Positions 1 through 10,366 of a stretch of DNA of 64,000 bases are shown one piece after another. The position numbers and the translations under genes are program-made. Source of the DNA: Hansfordia pulvinata (taxonomy: Eukaryota; Ascomycota; Sordariomycetes; Xylariales); assembly GCA_006538405.1 (NCBI GenBank), contig BJKQ01000009.1:692001-756000 (forward strand). The letters run 5' to 3'. The notes below the pieces were generated by a model that had not been told where the DNA came from, ran no database searches, and was given only the letters and a program-made list of their open reading frames with translations. The first letter of the stretch is position 1. Each line of letters starts with the position of its first letter.

Positions 1-1984
1 AGAAACACACACCCGACTGACACCAATTTGATGTCCACAGGCCGTTCCAAGACACCGTCAAGGCCGGAGCCGGAAACATCATGTGCTCCTACCAGAGGCT
101 CAACAACTCGTATGGATGCGCCAACAGCAAGACTCTCAATGGGCTGCTCAAGGACGAGCTCGGGTTCCAGGTGGGTCGTCTCTCGTCTTCTGCCCTTCTC
201 CTATCCACAACTCTGTGATCGTGATCCTGATCGTGATCATGGTGACGCTGACGACGCCGGTCCGGCTTCAGGGATTCGTGGTCACCGACTGGGGCGCGCA
301 GCACGCTGGCGTGGCGACGGCGCTGGCCGGGCTGGACATGGTCATGCCGTACGGCTCGCAGTACTGGGGCGACAATCTGACGCAGTCCGTCGTCAACGGG
401 TCCGTCCCCGAGAGCCGGGTGGACGACATGGCGACGAGGTTCGTTCTCCCGTCCCCTCTCCTTACTCCTTTCTTCATCTCTGCTCCGGCGGCGAGACTGG
501 GAATTCTCACGAGCATATTGATCTCTTCCTCTAACACGACAGCCAGAATCCTCGCCGCCTGGTACCAGGTCGGGCAGGACCAGGAGGGCTTCCCCGAGGT
601 CGGCGTGGGCATGCCCCTGGACCTGGGCTCGCCGCACGCGCGGGTCATCGCCACGGACCCGGCGGTCAGCAAGCCGCTGCTGCTGCAGGGCGCGATCGAG
701 GGCCACGTGCTGGTCAAGAACACGGGCGGCGCGCTGCCCCTCCGGTCCCCCAAGCTCATCACCCTGGTCGGCTACTCGGCCAAGGCGTTCGACGGGTACA
801 CGCCCGGTGCGGACGGGTGGAACTTCGGGACGCAGTCGTTCACGCCGCCCAGCGTGGTCACGGACATCTTCGGGGCCAACTGGACCGAGGAGCAGAAGGC
901 GGCGCTGCCGGCGATCGCGGCGGGCGGGACGCTGATCTCGGGGGGCGGGTCGGGGGCCACGCAGCCTGCGTACCTGAGCTCGCCGTTCGAGGCGCTGAGC
1001 GCGCGGGCGCGCGACGAGGGCTCGGCGCTGTGGTGGAACTTCCGCGACGCCCGCGTCGCCGTCGACGCCTCGTCCGACGCCTGCGTCGTGGTCGGCAACT
1101 CCTTCGCCACCGAGTCGCTCGACCGCCCGGCCCTGCGCGACGACTACACGGACGGCCTGGTGCTGGACGTGGCGGCGCAGTGCCGCAACACCGTCGTCGT
1201 CCTGCACAACGCGGGCCCGCGCCTCGTCGACCGCTTCGCCGACCACCCCAACGTCACCGCCATCCTCTTCGCCCACCTGCCCGGCCAGGACTCGGGCCGC
1301 GCCCTCGCCGCCATCCTCTACGGCGACGTCAGCCCCTCCGGCAAGCTGCCCTACTCCGTGCCCCGCAACGAGTCCGACTACGGCACGCTCCTCAACGCCT
1401 CCCGGCCCGGCGACGTCGGCGGCGGCGGCGCGGCCTACGCGCGCTTCCCGCAGTCCGATTTCGCCGAGGGCGCCGACGTCGACTACCGCGCCTTCGACCG
1501 CGCGGGCGTGGTGCCCCGCTACGAGTTCGGCTTCGGGCTAAGCTACGCCTCGTTCGCGTACTCGGGCGCCTCCGCGGCCGTGGTCCCGGGGGCCGACACG
1601 TCCGAGTTCCCCTCGGGGCCGGTCCGGGAGGGCGGGCAGGAGGACCTGTGGGACGTGGTGGCGCGGGCGTCGTTCACGGTCAGCAACGACGCCGCCGCCG
1701 CTGAGGGCGTCGAGGGCGCCGAGGTCTCGCAGCTCTACGTCGGCATCCCCAGTGCCGGCGGCGACGACGACGGCCCGCCGCCGCCGGTCAAGCAGCTCCG
1801 GGGGTACGCCAAGACGCTGCTGAAGCCCGGCCAGTCCGAGACCGTCACGCTGGACCTGACGCGCCGGGACCTGAGCGTCTGGGACGTCGTCGCCCAGCGC
1901 TGGCGCCTCCGGCCCGGCGACTACCAGGTCCGCATCGGGTCGAGCAGCCGGGACTTGCCTCTGGAGGTGACCCTGACCATCTGA
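1..1984 (+). CDS. GH3 beta-glucosidase, 3' part (cut by window edge)
   Basis: Glycoside hydrolase family 3; removes terminal beta-D-glucose from cello-oligosaccharides and related glucosides, normally outside the cell. Visible exons are 41-170, 272-438 and 547-1984; bases 1-40 are the end of an intron, and the real start lies upstream of the window. Exon 41-170 carries the family segment around [20 protein letters not shown]. The next exon holds VVTDWGAQ, whose Asp is the catalytic nucleophile position of GH3. The long last exon contains the second alpha/beta domain ([17 protein letters not shown]) and ends with a fibronectin-III-like C-terminal domain ([19 protein letters not shown]). Splice junctions keep the frame and no break is seen. 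The subgroup (several secreted GH3 enzymes per fungus) cannot be decided without the N-terminus; N-glycosylation sites are plentiful. Confidence 0.93.
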
Positions 1985-2595
1985 CTGGGAACGAGGATGC
2001 CGGTGTAGGGAGATGGAGATGCTCCGGGGCACGGCTGCCAGGCGTGGATGCAGATGGTTCGGTCCCTACTGCACGGAGTATTGCTTTCGTGTTGCAGCTA
2101 TAAGCCGCTGTTTACTTCCTAATCCAGTAATGCACGAGTCGACTAAAGCCACTGTCTGCTGTCGCGTCTGCCTTGTCCAAGCCTGCCACGGCGGAAAACC
2201 CTCTCGTCCCCGACCTCGTTCGGATACCCGTGAGGTCAAAGATGAGACTAGGGGCCTGCGGGAAGCGAAAGGGAGGCCTCTTATTAGATGATTGTGAGCG
2301 TGAAGCTGAAGGGCCGCCGGCCCTGCCAACTTGGCGCTATGGGCCTCCAGGCAGCAGCATTTGTGGTCGCCGATAATCCACCCCGAATAACAGTGATGTG
2401 ATGCAACGCGATACGATATAAACCCCGTCTTTTCCTTCGTGGTCTCTCAACAAACTCCGTTCCGTAAAGATTCCTAGTTTCTTACTTGCCAGGCACTCAA
2501 TCCACCCAAGCTTCGCACTTCTTAAACAGCAAATAGCGCACAGAAGCAGACGTCTCCCTGCGCAATCACTTCACCCGAGAACCGCGCGGCCCACG
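1985..2595 (+). promoter_or_regulatory. Intergenic region with candidate TATA box of the hydrolase gene
   Basis: No gene is seen here. A TATAAA sits at 2417-2422, about 175 bases before the ATG at 2596, followed by a pyrimidine-rich stretch and a short leader, which fits a fungal core promoter. The first part should carry the 3' untranslated region of the GH3 gene. Only base patterns support this. Confidence 0.35.
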
Positions 2596-4061
2596 ATGCT
2601 GCTGCGCCGCGACACGCCCGACCAGCAAGACCAGTCGCCGGCGGCCCTGGCGCTCCTGGGCCGCTTCGACGCCTACACCGCGCCGTACAAACGGGTGGGC
2701 CCGCACGCCATCGAGGCCACCATCCTCATCCCCAAGACCACGGCCCCGGCGTCGACAGCGGCGGCGGCGGCGGCGGCGGCCCCCCGACCCGGCACCCGCT
2801 GCTGGTCCGCTTCCACGGCGGCGCCTTTGTCGAGGGCACCCGGGACGCGCAGCTCCGGCCCTGGTAAAGACCCCCCCCGGCATGCTCCCCTGTATCACGG
2901 GCTCTATTTCGCAGGGCTAACCACCGCCACCCCCAGGCTCCTCGAGCTGAGCCTCAAGCACGGCGCCGTCCTGGTCTCGCCCTCTTACCGCCTGCGCCCG
3001 GAATCCCCCCTGGAAGCCGTCTACGAGGACGTGGCCGACTTTTGGGTGTGGGTGCGCGACGAGCTGCCCTCGGCGCTGCTGCGAGGGGAAGAAGAAGAAC
3101 AAGAAGAAGAAGGAGGAGGAGGAGGAGGAGGAGGAGGAGGGGAAGGAGGGGAGGGAGAAGGAGTAGTGTCACCACCACCACCACCACCACCACCACCACC
3201 ACCACCACCACCCGCCGCCGACCAATCCACCTGGACCTGTCCGACACGGCTGTGGCAGGCGAGAGCGCGGGCGGCGTCCTGGCGGCGCAGTCGGTGCAGC
3301 TGCGCCATATGGCCTCCTCCTCCTCCTCCTCCTCGTCTTCTTCCTCGTCGCTCCCGACGAACCCCTACGCGTCCGCCTGCTGATCGCCCAGTACCCGGCG
3401 ATGGGGTGGCGCGCCGTCCTGGCGGCCCTGGCGTCGACCCCGCCGGCCGACCGCGTGCCCGCCGCCCTGGCCCGGGAGGTCGAGCAGCAGCTGGGCGGCG
3501 GCGGCGGCGGTGCCTGCAGGACGGGCGCGCCGTTCGGGTCGCGCGCGCACATGTTCCTCTCGCTGGCGCACCACGGGCGCTTCGTCGACCTCGACGGAGG
3601 TGACGGGGACGGGGGCGGGAAGAGCAACGCGTGGATGGACCCGGACCACAGCCTCGAGGGGGCGCCGCCTATGCCGCCCGTCTTTGCCATGATTGGGCTC
3701 GAGGATAGCATCGTGAGCCCTGGCCCTTTTCTTATTCTTCTCCCTTTTCTTACTCTTCTTCCTTTCTTCTTCTTCTTCTTCTTCCTCTCTCTCTTTCAGG
3801 CAGTGTCGCAAAGTGGACCCTCGTTCTCAGCTTGATGGCGTGAAGAGACATTGGCTGACTTGTTCGCAGTCCCTCCCCCGCGCAACGGAGGCCTGGGCGA
3901 AGCGCCTGCAGACCTTGCAGCCCAGCGTCCCGGTGCGGCTGCTGCTCGAGCCCGGCGTCGGCCACTCGTTCGACGAGCACGCGACGCTGGCCGGGGCGCA
4001 CTGGCTGCGCGACGGCGGTCTTGCTTTTATCGAGTCTCACTGGCCCGCCGGATCATCGTAA
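2596..4061 (+). CDS. Alpha/beta hydrolase fold-3 (HSL/lipase-esterase type), frame-broken
   Basis: Esterase/lipase-like hydrolase of the hormone-sensitive-lipase group. Exons 2596-2863, 2937-3712 and 3870-4061 join with good splice sites. The oxyanion motif VRFHGGAFVEG lies near 2805-2840, the nucleophile elbow GESAGG near 3260, the Asp region MIGLEDSI near 3690-3712, and the catalytic His in GVGHSFDEHA near 3957. These pieces lie in different frames. Frame changes are needed at about 2760-2785 (GCG repeat then C6), 3090-3212 (GAA/GGA/CAC repeats) and 3312-3355 (TCC repeat), each equal to one missing base. With three bases restored the length would be about 412 residues including low-complexity tracts. 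It may be a decaying gene or an intact gene in a poor assembly; all catalytic motifs survive, which favours sequence error or very recent decay. Confidence 0.75.
2759..2785 (+). repeat. (GCG)n tract ending in C6, first frame break of the hydrolase
   Basis: Seven or so GCG units run into six cytosines at 2780-2785. Upstream coding is in one frame (IEATILIPK) and the HGGAF motif just downstream is in the frame one base back. Confidence 0.85.
3089..3212 (+). repeat. Compound GAA / GGA / CAC triplet repeat
   Basis: A purine GAA-GGA tract (about 3089-3160) is followed by about 14 CAC/ACC units (about 3171-3211). Within the hydrolase gene it would encode runs of Glu, Gly and Pro or Thr depending on frame. 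The family reading frame changes across it by one base. Confidence 0.9.
3309..3356 (+). repeat. (TCC/TCT)n poly-Ser tract, third frame break of the hydrolase
   Basis: TCC/TCT units encode a serine run after the helix that follows GESAGG. Coding resumes one frame back at about 3359, where a typical beta strand reads LRVRLLIAQYPAMG. Confidence 0.88.
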
Positions 4062-4266
4062 AAGGGGGTTTGAGACTCGGGCAGAGCACCACAGAGAGCC
4101 CCTTGGCCTTCTCTCATGCAGGGCATAATGAGGAAAACCCGACCGAAATATTCACGGCCGAGCAGTCTAGACTTGTAGCTCTATAACAATTCATCATAAA
4201 GTAAGAAGAGCAAGGTGTGATCTGCCATCTGATATCCCGCCTCAACCACTCCCCCCTATTCCCCCC

Positions 4267-5507
4267 CTATTCCAGGACAATCGGGTTCGCAGCAAAGTAC
4301 TCGTCCAGCGTCCTCGGCCTGCCCACGCAGCACTCATCCGTCCGGTCCCGAGCCGCGAGCTCCTCCGTCCCCTCGGGGCCGCCGCTGCCAAAGTACCCAA
4401 ACTCGTCCTGGAAGAGCATCATCTCGACGACCTGCTCGGCGATCTCCGCCGCCGCTGCCTCCGCCTCCGCGCTGGGCCCCCCTAGAAACCCGCGAACAGA
4501 CGCCACGTGTCCCGCCGGACCTCGTCCGCCGACACCTGCCGGTACGCGACCTCCTGGCCCGCGCTGCGCGACACGCCGCCGCGATCTCCCGCATCGACCA
4601 GAGCCCGGCCGCGGCGCAGACCGTCCGGCCCCGCCCCGGCCCCCGCCCCCGCTCCCGTCCGCGGAGGGGGAGAGGAGGAGGAGGAGGAGGAGGAGGAGAA
4701 GAAGCGGTCCGGGTCCGCCAGCATCGCGGCCACCCACCTCCCGCTGTCGGCCGCGGCGTCGATCAGCGGCAGCCGCGAGTCCGGGCTGACGTGCCGCGTG
4801 ATCTCCCACGCCGGCGCTTCTTCTTCTTCTTCTTCTTCTTCTTCTTCTTCTTCTTCTTCTTCCCCGCCAGCCCCCTCTCCTCCTGCGCCGTTGCCACTGC
4901 CCCGCGCCGCGCTCGCGCCCGCGTCCGAGTGGGCCGGATGGCGTGCCAGTTCTGCATGAAGGAGCCCGGGCAGAAGAAGGCGGTGCGCATCCCAACGGAA
5001 TCCCCGTCTCCGTCCCCGTTCCCATGCCCATCCCCATCCGACGACGACGACGACGACGACGACAACCGCGAATGTGCGCCTCGGCCTCGGCCTTGCGGTC
5101 GAACGCCGCGACGCGCGCGTACCTGCCACCGGAGACGCGCCCCGCGTGCGGCAGCGTGCTGAACACGAGCAGGCGGCAGGTCCCCGAGGCCGCGCACGCG
5201 TCGGCCGCCGCCTCGGCCTGCTCGCGCTCGTCCGAGGCGGGGCTGGTCGCGATGAACGCCGCGTGCGCCCCTCGGACGACGGGCCCCAGCCGCTGCGCTG
5301 CGCCGGGGCCGCCGCTCATGTCCCCTTGGACCACCTCGACCTTGCCGGAGTGCCTCGCCGCCAGCGCCTCCGCCCTCGCCGACGAGGCGTCGCGCGTCAC
5401 GGCGCGCACCTGGTACTCGGCCGACAGGCCCCCGTGGGCCAGGACGTGGTCGATGACGGAGCCGCCCTGCTGGCCCGTGGCGCGAAGACGACCAGGAGCT
5501 TGGACAT
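4267..5507 (-). CDS. NmrA-like NAD(P)-binding protein, frame-broken
   Basis: NmrA/HSCARG-type atypical short-chain dehydrogenase fold; such proteins bind NAD(P) and often act as redox-sensing regulators. The best start is the ATG at 5507 (MSKLLVVF), directly followed by the dinucleotide-binding motif ATGQQGGSVIDHVL. Further family blocks are VQGDMSG, FIATSP, FCPGSFMQNW, and PLIDAAADSGRWVAAML; the C-terminus ends PIVLE. The blocks lie in successive frames, with changes near 5478-5484, in the GAC repeat 5040-5063, in the TTC repeat 4818-4862, and at the C6 run 4477-4482. Each equals one lost base. With four bases restored it would be about 414 residues, longer than the usual 300-330 because of the repeats. 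No intron is needed. Whether it is pseudogenised or mis-sequenced is open. Confidence 0.72.
4818..4862. repeat. (TTC)15 microsatellite inside the NmrA-like gene
   Basis: Fifteen perfect TTC units on the + strand (GAA on the coding strand) would insert a run of Glu or Lys into the NmrA-like protein. A shorter GGA/GAG tract lies nearby at about 4669-4703. The coding frame changes by one base across this repeat. Confidence 0.95.
5040..5063. repeat. (GAC)8 microsatellite inside the NmrA-like gene
   Basis: Eight GAC units (GTC on the coding strand) lie between the blocks KAEAEAHIR and MRTAFFCPGSF of the NmrA-like protein, which are in different frames. Confidence 0.92.
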
Positions 5508-6835
5508 GTGGGCTGAGCGATGCTTGGTTCTGCTTGTGCTCGTGTAAAGGTGTGATCAATGACGAATGGTGTTTATAGCTGCTGCGTGAGACATGGGCAG
5601 GCACTGCAGACATGCGATATCTTTACATCTTCACCACTGGCCGTTTTATAAGTCCCCCTTTACCGCTCAAGTACGTTGCGGCGCAACGGTGCGCGCGGCT
5701 AAGAATCGCAAGTCCTACCTCGGCATTTCTGAGTGTGCGAGCACCGAGGGGGAAGGCTCTGGCGGCTTACTGGGGCTTCGATCAGGAGATTCTATAGGTC
5801 GTCTGGCTGAGACCTCTCGTTATAGGAGAGGGAGAGGACTGGTATCGGAGAAACTTCTTCACCGATCGCGAAGGCTGTGCTATAGCCCGGTGATTCACAA
5901 TGACTACATGTTTGACTGATAGCTTCAAAGTTGGAACGTCGCCAAAAGGCCGAAAGGGGCAATGGATATCTCCGACGTAGCCGCTTATCTCCTTCTCATC
6001 ACCAATTGAGAGTCAGAGAGAAACACCAAGGCCACGATCGGAAGCGGGCGAGCAAGTTGGCAGCCCTGATTGATGGGCTTATAAGCACTGCTGAATAGAA
6101 TCGGAGCCTCAGGTAAACTATTTCATCGCGCCACAGCTTTTGTAGATTACCAGTTGGTGCGATGAGAGAACCCGTCGTGTCGCGACGAGCCCGCACCCAT
6201 CAGCTATTGGACCTTGCCAGTCTCACGCACTTTAGGTACATTATAACAAAGGTTTGTATTCGGAGACTGTCCGCCTGTAAGATGAAAAGAATGCGAGATG
6301 CAGAAGACACCGTTTTGAACCGGGCTCCGCCGATCCGCAATGGCGCTGCCATGCAAAGTCTCCGTCTACCGGGTGCAACCAGGAGTGCAGGCTCGCTCGG
6401 CAGATAATAAGGGGATGGACACGCCCGCTGCCGGCGCGGGACAGCCCAGTACGAGTACGCGGGGCACATTCCACTCCCCCCCGCCCCCGCGCGGCCGAGC
6501 TTCCGCTCCCCTCCGCACTACCGTATGACACACCCGCGCCTGCGGCTCGCGTCGGCCACTCTCGGGTATCCTCGCCGCGCCGCGCGAGCCTCATCGCCGG
6601 CCCGGCAGGAGGCAGGGAGCGCGCGCCCGTGAGAGAGAAAGCCTCTACGTTAACTTTCACGTAGGACGGATGAGCCCGCGAGCAGCTCCGTCTCTCTTTC
6701 AACGACAGCGCGTCACCGTTTTACTCGCATCGTCAAAAGGGGGCACGCATCTTGTGCGGTAATCCAGTGCGCAACGACAACGACACCGACCACACCTCCG
6801 GCGGAAGAGGACACGACCAAAAAAAAGAAAAGAAA
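5508..6835. promoter_or_regulatory. Divergent intergenic region, NmrA-like / fumarylacetoacetase
   Basis: About 1.3 kb between two genes transcribed away from each other; it should hold both promoters. Open frames here are short and carry no recognisable domain. The stretch nearest the fumarylacetoacetase start is very GC-rich (6470-6620). The middle part is more A/T-rich. I see no repeat or element I can name. Confidence 0.5.
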
Positions 6836-7471
6836 ATGGCCTCCACCTGGGTCCCCGACGTCTCCCCCGACACGCCCTTCTCGCTGGCCAACCTGCCCTT
6901 CGGCATCATCAGCACGCCCGACGACCCCTCGCCTCGCGCGGCCGTCGCCATCGGCGACTACGCCCTCGACCTCAAGACCCTCTCGTCGCGGCCGGAGCTC
7001 GCCGAGCGCGCGCTGCCCCCGGGCCTGCTGGCGGCGGACGGGGGCGCCGCCGCCGTCTTCGCGCAGCCCACTCTCAACGCCTTCGCCGCCCTGGGCCGCC
7101 CGCTGCACCGAGCCGTGCGCGAGTCTCTGCGCCGCTTCCTCCAGCAGCTGCCGGCGCCCGTCGAGCTTCCCGAGACTGAGGGCGAGGGCGAGGGCGAGGG
7201 CGAGGGGAACGCGGGGGCGCCGCCGCCAGCACCGCTGCTGCTGGTACCCCGAAGCCGGTGCCGCATGCACCTGCCCATGAGCATCGGCGACTACACCGAC
7301 TTCTACGCGGGCTACCACCACGCCTACGAGGTGGGCCGGCTGTTCCGCGGGCCCGACAACGCCCTGCAGCCCAACTACACACACCTCCCCGTCGGCTACC
7401 ACGGGCGCGCGTCCAGCATCGTCGTGTCCGGCACGCCGGTGCGGCGCCCGCGCGGGCAAATCCTGCCACCA

Positions 7472-7506
<35 letters not shown>

Positions 7507-8348
7507 AGACCCGGCCCAGCCGAAGAAGCAGCCGGTCACGGGCCCCAGCCGACGGCTGGACATGGAGCTCGAGCTGGGCTGCCTGATCGGCCGACCCAAC
7601 GACCAGGGGCGCGAGGTACCCGTGGACGAGGCGGACGGGGCCATCTTCGGCTACGTGCTGCTCAACGACTGGAGCGCGCGCGACATCCAGGCGTGGGAGT
7701 ACGTGCCCCTGGGGCCCTTCAACGGCAAGAACTTCGCCTCGACCGTCAGCCCGTGGGTCGTCCTGGCGGACGCGCTGGAGCCGTTCCGGGCCCGCGCCAT
7801 CGACAACCCGGCCGAGCTGCAGGGCTACCTCCGCGAGGCGCAGCCGCGGGCCGTCTTCGACATTGCGCTCGAGGTCGAGCTGCAGAGTGAGTCGGCGTCA
7901 TCTTTTCCTTCTGTGATCCCACCCCCTCCCTTCCCTCCCTTTCTTTCCTATCCCTTACCTTTTCAATGACCCTGCTCGGAGTGCAGATCCAAGAGCTGAC
8001 AACGCAGCAGCCGCGGCGGGCGGCTCGACGACAATCACGACGACGAGCTCGAGGGAGCTGATGTGGTCGTTCCCGCAGATGATCGCGCACCACACGCTGG
8101 GCGGGTGCCCCCTGCGGACGGGGGACCTGCTGGGCTCCGGCACGATCAGCGGGGCGGGGCGGGGCGAGAAGGGCAGCCTGCTGGAGATGAGCGCGGGCGG
8201 CCACGAGGACATCGAGCTCCAGGGCGGCGAGGTGCGGCGGTTCCTGCAGGACGGCGACGCGGTGGTGCTCCGGGGCGCGTGTGGCGGGCCGGGCCAGAAG
8301 GTCGGGTTCGGCGAGTGCGCGGGCCAGATCGTGGGATACGACTCGTAG
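6836..8348 (+). CDS. fahA: Fumarylacetoacetase
   Basis: Hydrolyses 4-fumarylacetoacetate to fumarate and acetoacetate, the last step of tyrosine/phenylalanine breakdown in the cytosol. Exons 6836-7886 and 7987-8348 give about 470 residues, a little above the usual 420-440. The N-terminal SH3-like domain is followed by the catalytic domain with DYTDFYAGYHHAYEVG (metal Asp and catalytic His), the metal-binding DMELEL, LLNDWSARDIQAWEYVPLGP, and near the end GDLLGSGTISG. Extra length comes from an in-frame Glu-Gly repeat (about 7183-7205) and an alanine run (about 7475-7506). The start is the first ATG giving the conserved N-terminus. The usual fungal partners (homogentisate dioxygenase, maleylacetoacetate isomerase) are not in this window, so this copy is outside such a cluster, and a paralogue elsewhere cannot be excluded. 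Confidence 0.95.
7474..7506 (+). repeat. In-frame (GCG)n poly-Ala tract in fumarylacetoacetase
   Basis: About eleven GCG/GGC units encode an alanine run between the PRGQILPPP segment and the conserved GPSRRLDMELE block. The frame is preserved, unlike the repeats in the two genes to the left. Confidence 0.9.
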
Positions 8349-9828
8349 TGGGCAGGGTCGGAAGACGCGTGGCGACGGGGGCGGGGGCGGTGTCCGTGAC
8401 GGCGGCGGGGCTTGCTGATCGCGTACGGATCACTGGTGATGCCAGTCCTGGGTCGACGATCGTGTGTCGTCGCCAGGGTGCTGTGTTTTGGCTCTTTCTG
8501 GCGGTCGGTCGATTGCGTGCGGTCGAGGGCGCGGCTCTGGCGGGTACGCTACGCGAGGGACGACGACCAAGGCTTTCTTTGGTCTTTGCGGGCCGCCGCC
8601 AACGTGCGAACGCCGAGGCTGGATGGGGAACATGACCGGGGCAGGCATGGATTCCCTGGAGATTGGCAATTTTGCGTCGTCGAAGTCTGTACCTTACGAG
8701 GACGCGTACGGTACGGCGAGTCCGAATGGGGCCTGACGGTCAAGGCCAACGAGCGCTCCACCGCTCGTAGGTACTGAGCCGGAGGGGCTGCTTGGCTGCG
8801 TTTGTGGTGCTGGGTGGTTGTGCACCGCTGAAGCCTGCTGTATCCGGCCTCCGGGGTGACGGGACGGGGGTGCCTGAGCTCCAGTGCGGTGGGCCGGGCG
8901 GGCTGCAACGGTTGGCCACGGGCGGGCGGTTCCAGACGGGCATAGTGGCGTCCCGCCCGAGGCATCAGCACGTGGACTCCCTTTGGCGGCCTGGGCTGCG
9001 TGGGCTGTCGTATTCGCAGGCAGTATACTCGTAATGATGAGTCTGCACCAGTTGAAGAAAAGAATTGATGAACCGCACGGACTATGTCTTCTTTCCTCGC
9101 TACCACGCTGCGCTGGGCATTGGGTCTTCTGCACCAATAGCGTGCGGCGGGTACGTGCGGCTCCAGTTCGCAACGGCAGGCCTGCATGAACGCTGCGTGG
9201 CTCTCCGCCCCGTCACTCTACATTATTGACGGTTGTTCGAGGGAACAGGGCCGTTTCGAGAGATGCGATGATATTCACAACACATCCATCTACCCACCCA
9301 CTCGTACCAAACGTTTCCGGCCGACAACTGGTCTGGCCCCGATTTGCAGGGCCTGTCACCTATCCATACATGAGTTGGTGATTTGCACATAATCTGGTGG
9401 AGCTCGGTGGTGCAGGGAAGTCCTCGTTCTTTAGAATAGCTCCGTAATCCTGGGGATCCGTCACGGTCACCCATGCATCTCTGCCGAGTCTGACTCGTGG
9501 CCAGAAAGACCGTTGTAACAAACTTTCCAGCCCGCGCCACAAGTGGGCTTTCCCACACCGCTCCCACTTAGAGCTTTCATCTCACGACCGTGTGCGTATC
9601 TCCCTAATCCGCGTGCCCCACCACCGACGTGACCGTCATTTTCCCCTTGCCCCTCCGAGCCTGCTCGCTCTCCCACCAACATCGCGCTCAATCGCACCCA
9701 TGATTACACCCATGGCATCTTCAACCCTGCAGGAATCTATCAGCTTTTGCAGCAACCCCTGCCCGATTTCATCTTCCTCGCCGTCAACTCCCTTTCCCCT
9801 GATTTCGCTCGTCGGCCGCCCCTGAATC
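8349..9828. other. Intergenic stretch after fumarylacetoacetase
   Basis: No gene is supported. Long open frames on both strands (for example minus 8549-9187) are low-complexity products of GC-rich sequence with no domain, so I leave them out. One TACTCGTA octamer is at 9026-9033. Confidence 0.5.
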
Positions 9829-9864
9829 ATGTCCTTCGACGCTCAATCCTTCGAATACAAGTAG
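9829..9864 (+). other. Short upstream ORF or first exon of the Zn2Cys6 gene
   Basis: An ATG at 9829 opens an 11-codon frame (MSFDAQSFEYK then TAG at 9862). The sequence AA|GTAGGT at the end also looks like a 5' splice site. It could be a leader uORF that dampens translation of the downstream regulator, or a first coding exon joined by a 0.4-0.5 kb intron. I could not find an acceptor that clearly favours the second reading. Confidence 0.3.
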
Positions 9865-10366
9865 GTCTTTGCAGGCTTGCCTCGTCCGCTCCCGTCGGCG
9901 CCCGAGCTCGCACTTGTGCTCACTTGAGGACGCCGGCGCCCACGCCGCACTCACGCCAACCGCCCTAGCTTGGCTCCTTAGTTGGAGTTGGGCGCTGCCG
10001 AGCCCCGCCGCGGCCATCGCAAATCATCATCAACTCAATCCCCATCTACGACGACGGCCAAGTTAGCACGAGCGGGTGCTTGCGCGCTCTTGACGGACGC
10101 GCTCACACATAACCAGCGGACCTGCGAGTACCTACCTGCCTACGAGCACGCGCCCAGCGACAAGAGCCGCTCGGGCGCCACGTCGTTGGCCTGTCTGCTC
10201 TTCTGCCGCTCGTCTGGTGTCAGGAATGAGCAGCATCACCGTCATTACCGCCAGACCTGACCACCTCAACTCCAGCATTCGAACAGCCTGCGCCAATCGC
10301 CGGTAGCCTCACCCGCCGCGGCAGGCAGAGAGCGCTTTGTCTCCTAAGGCCCGGGCCCACGCCGCG

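Noticed and set aside
89..1276. 395-codon minus-strand ORF
   Set aside because: Antisense shadow of the GH3 beta-glucosidase exons; Arg/Val/Asp-rich product typical of the complement of GC-rich codons.
8549..9187. 212-codon minus-strand ORF after fumarylacetoacetase
   Set aside because: No recognisable motif, overlaps several equally long frames, and has no plausible start context.
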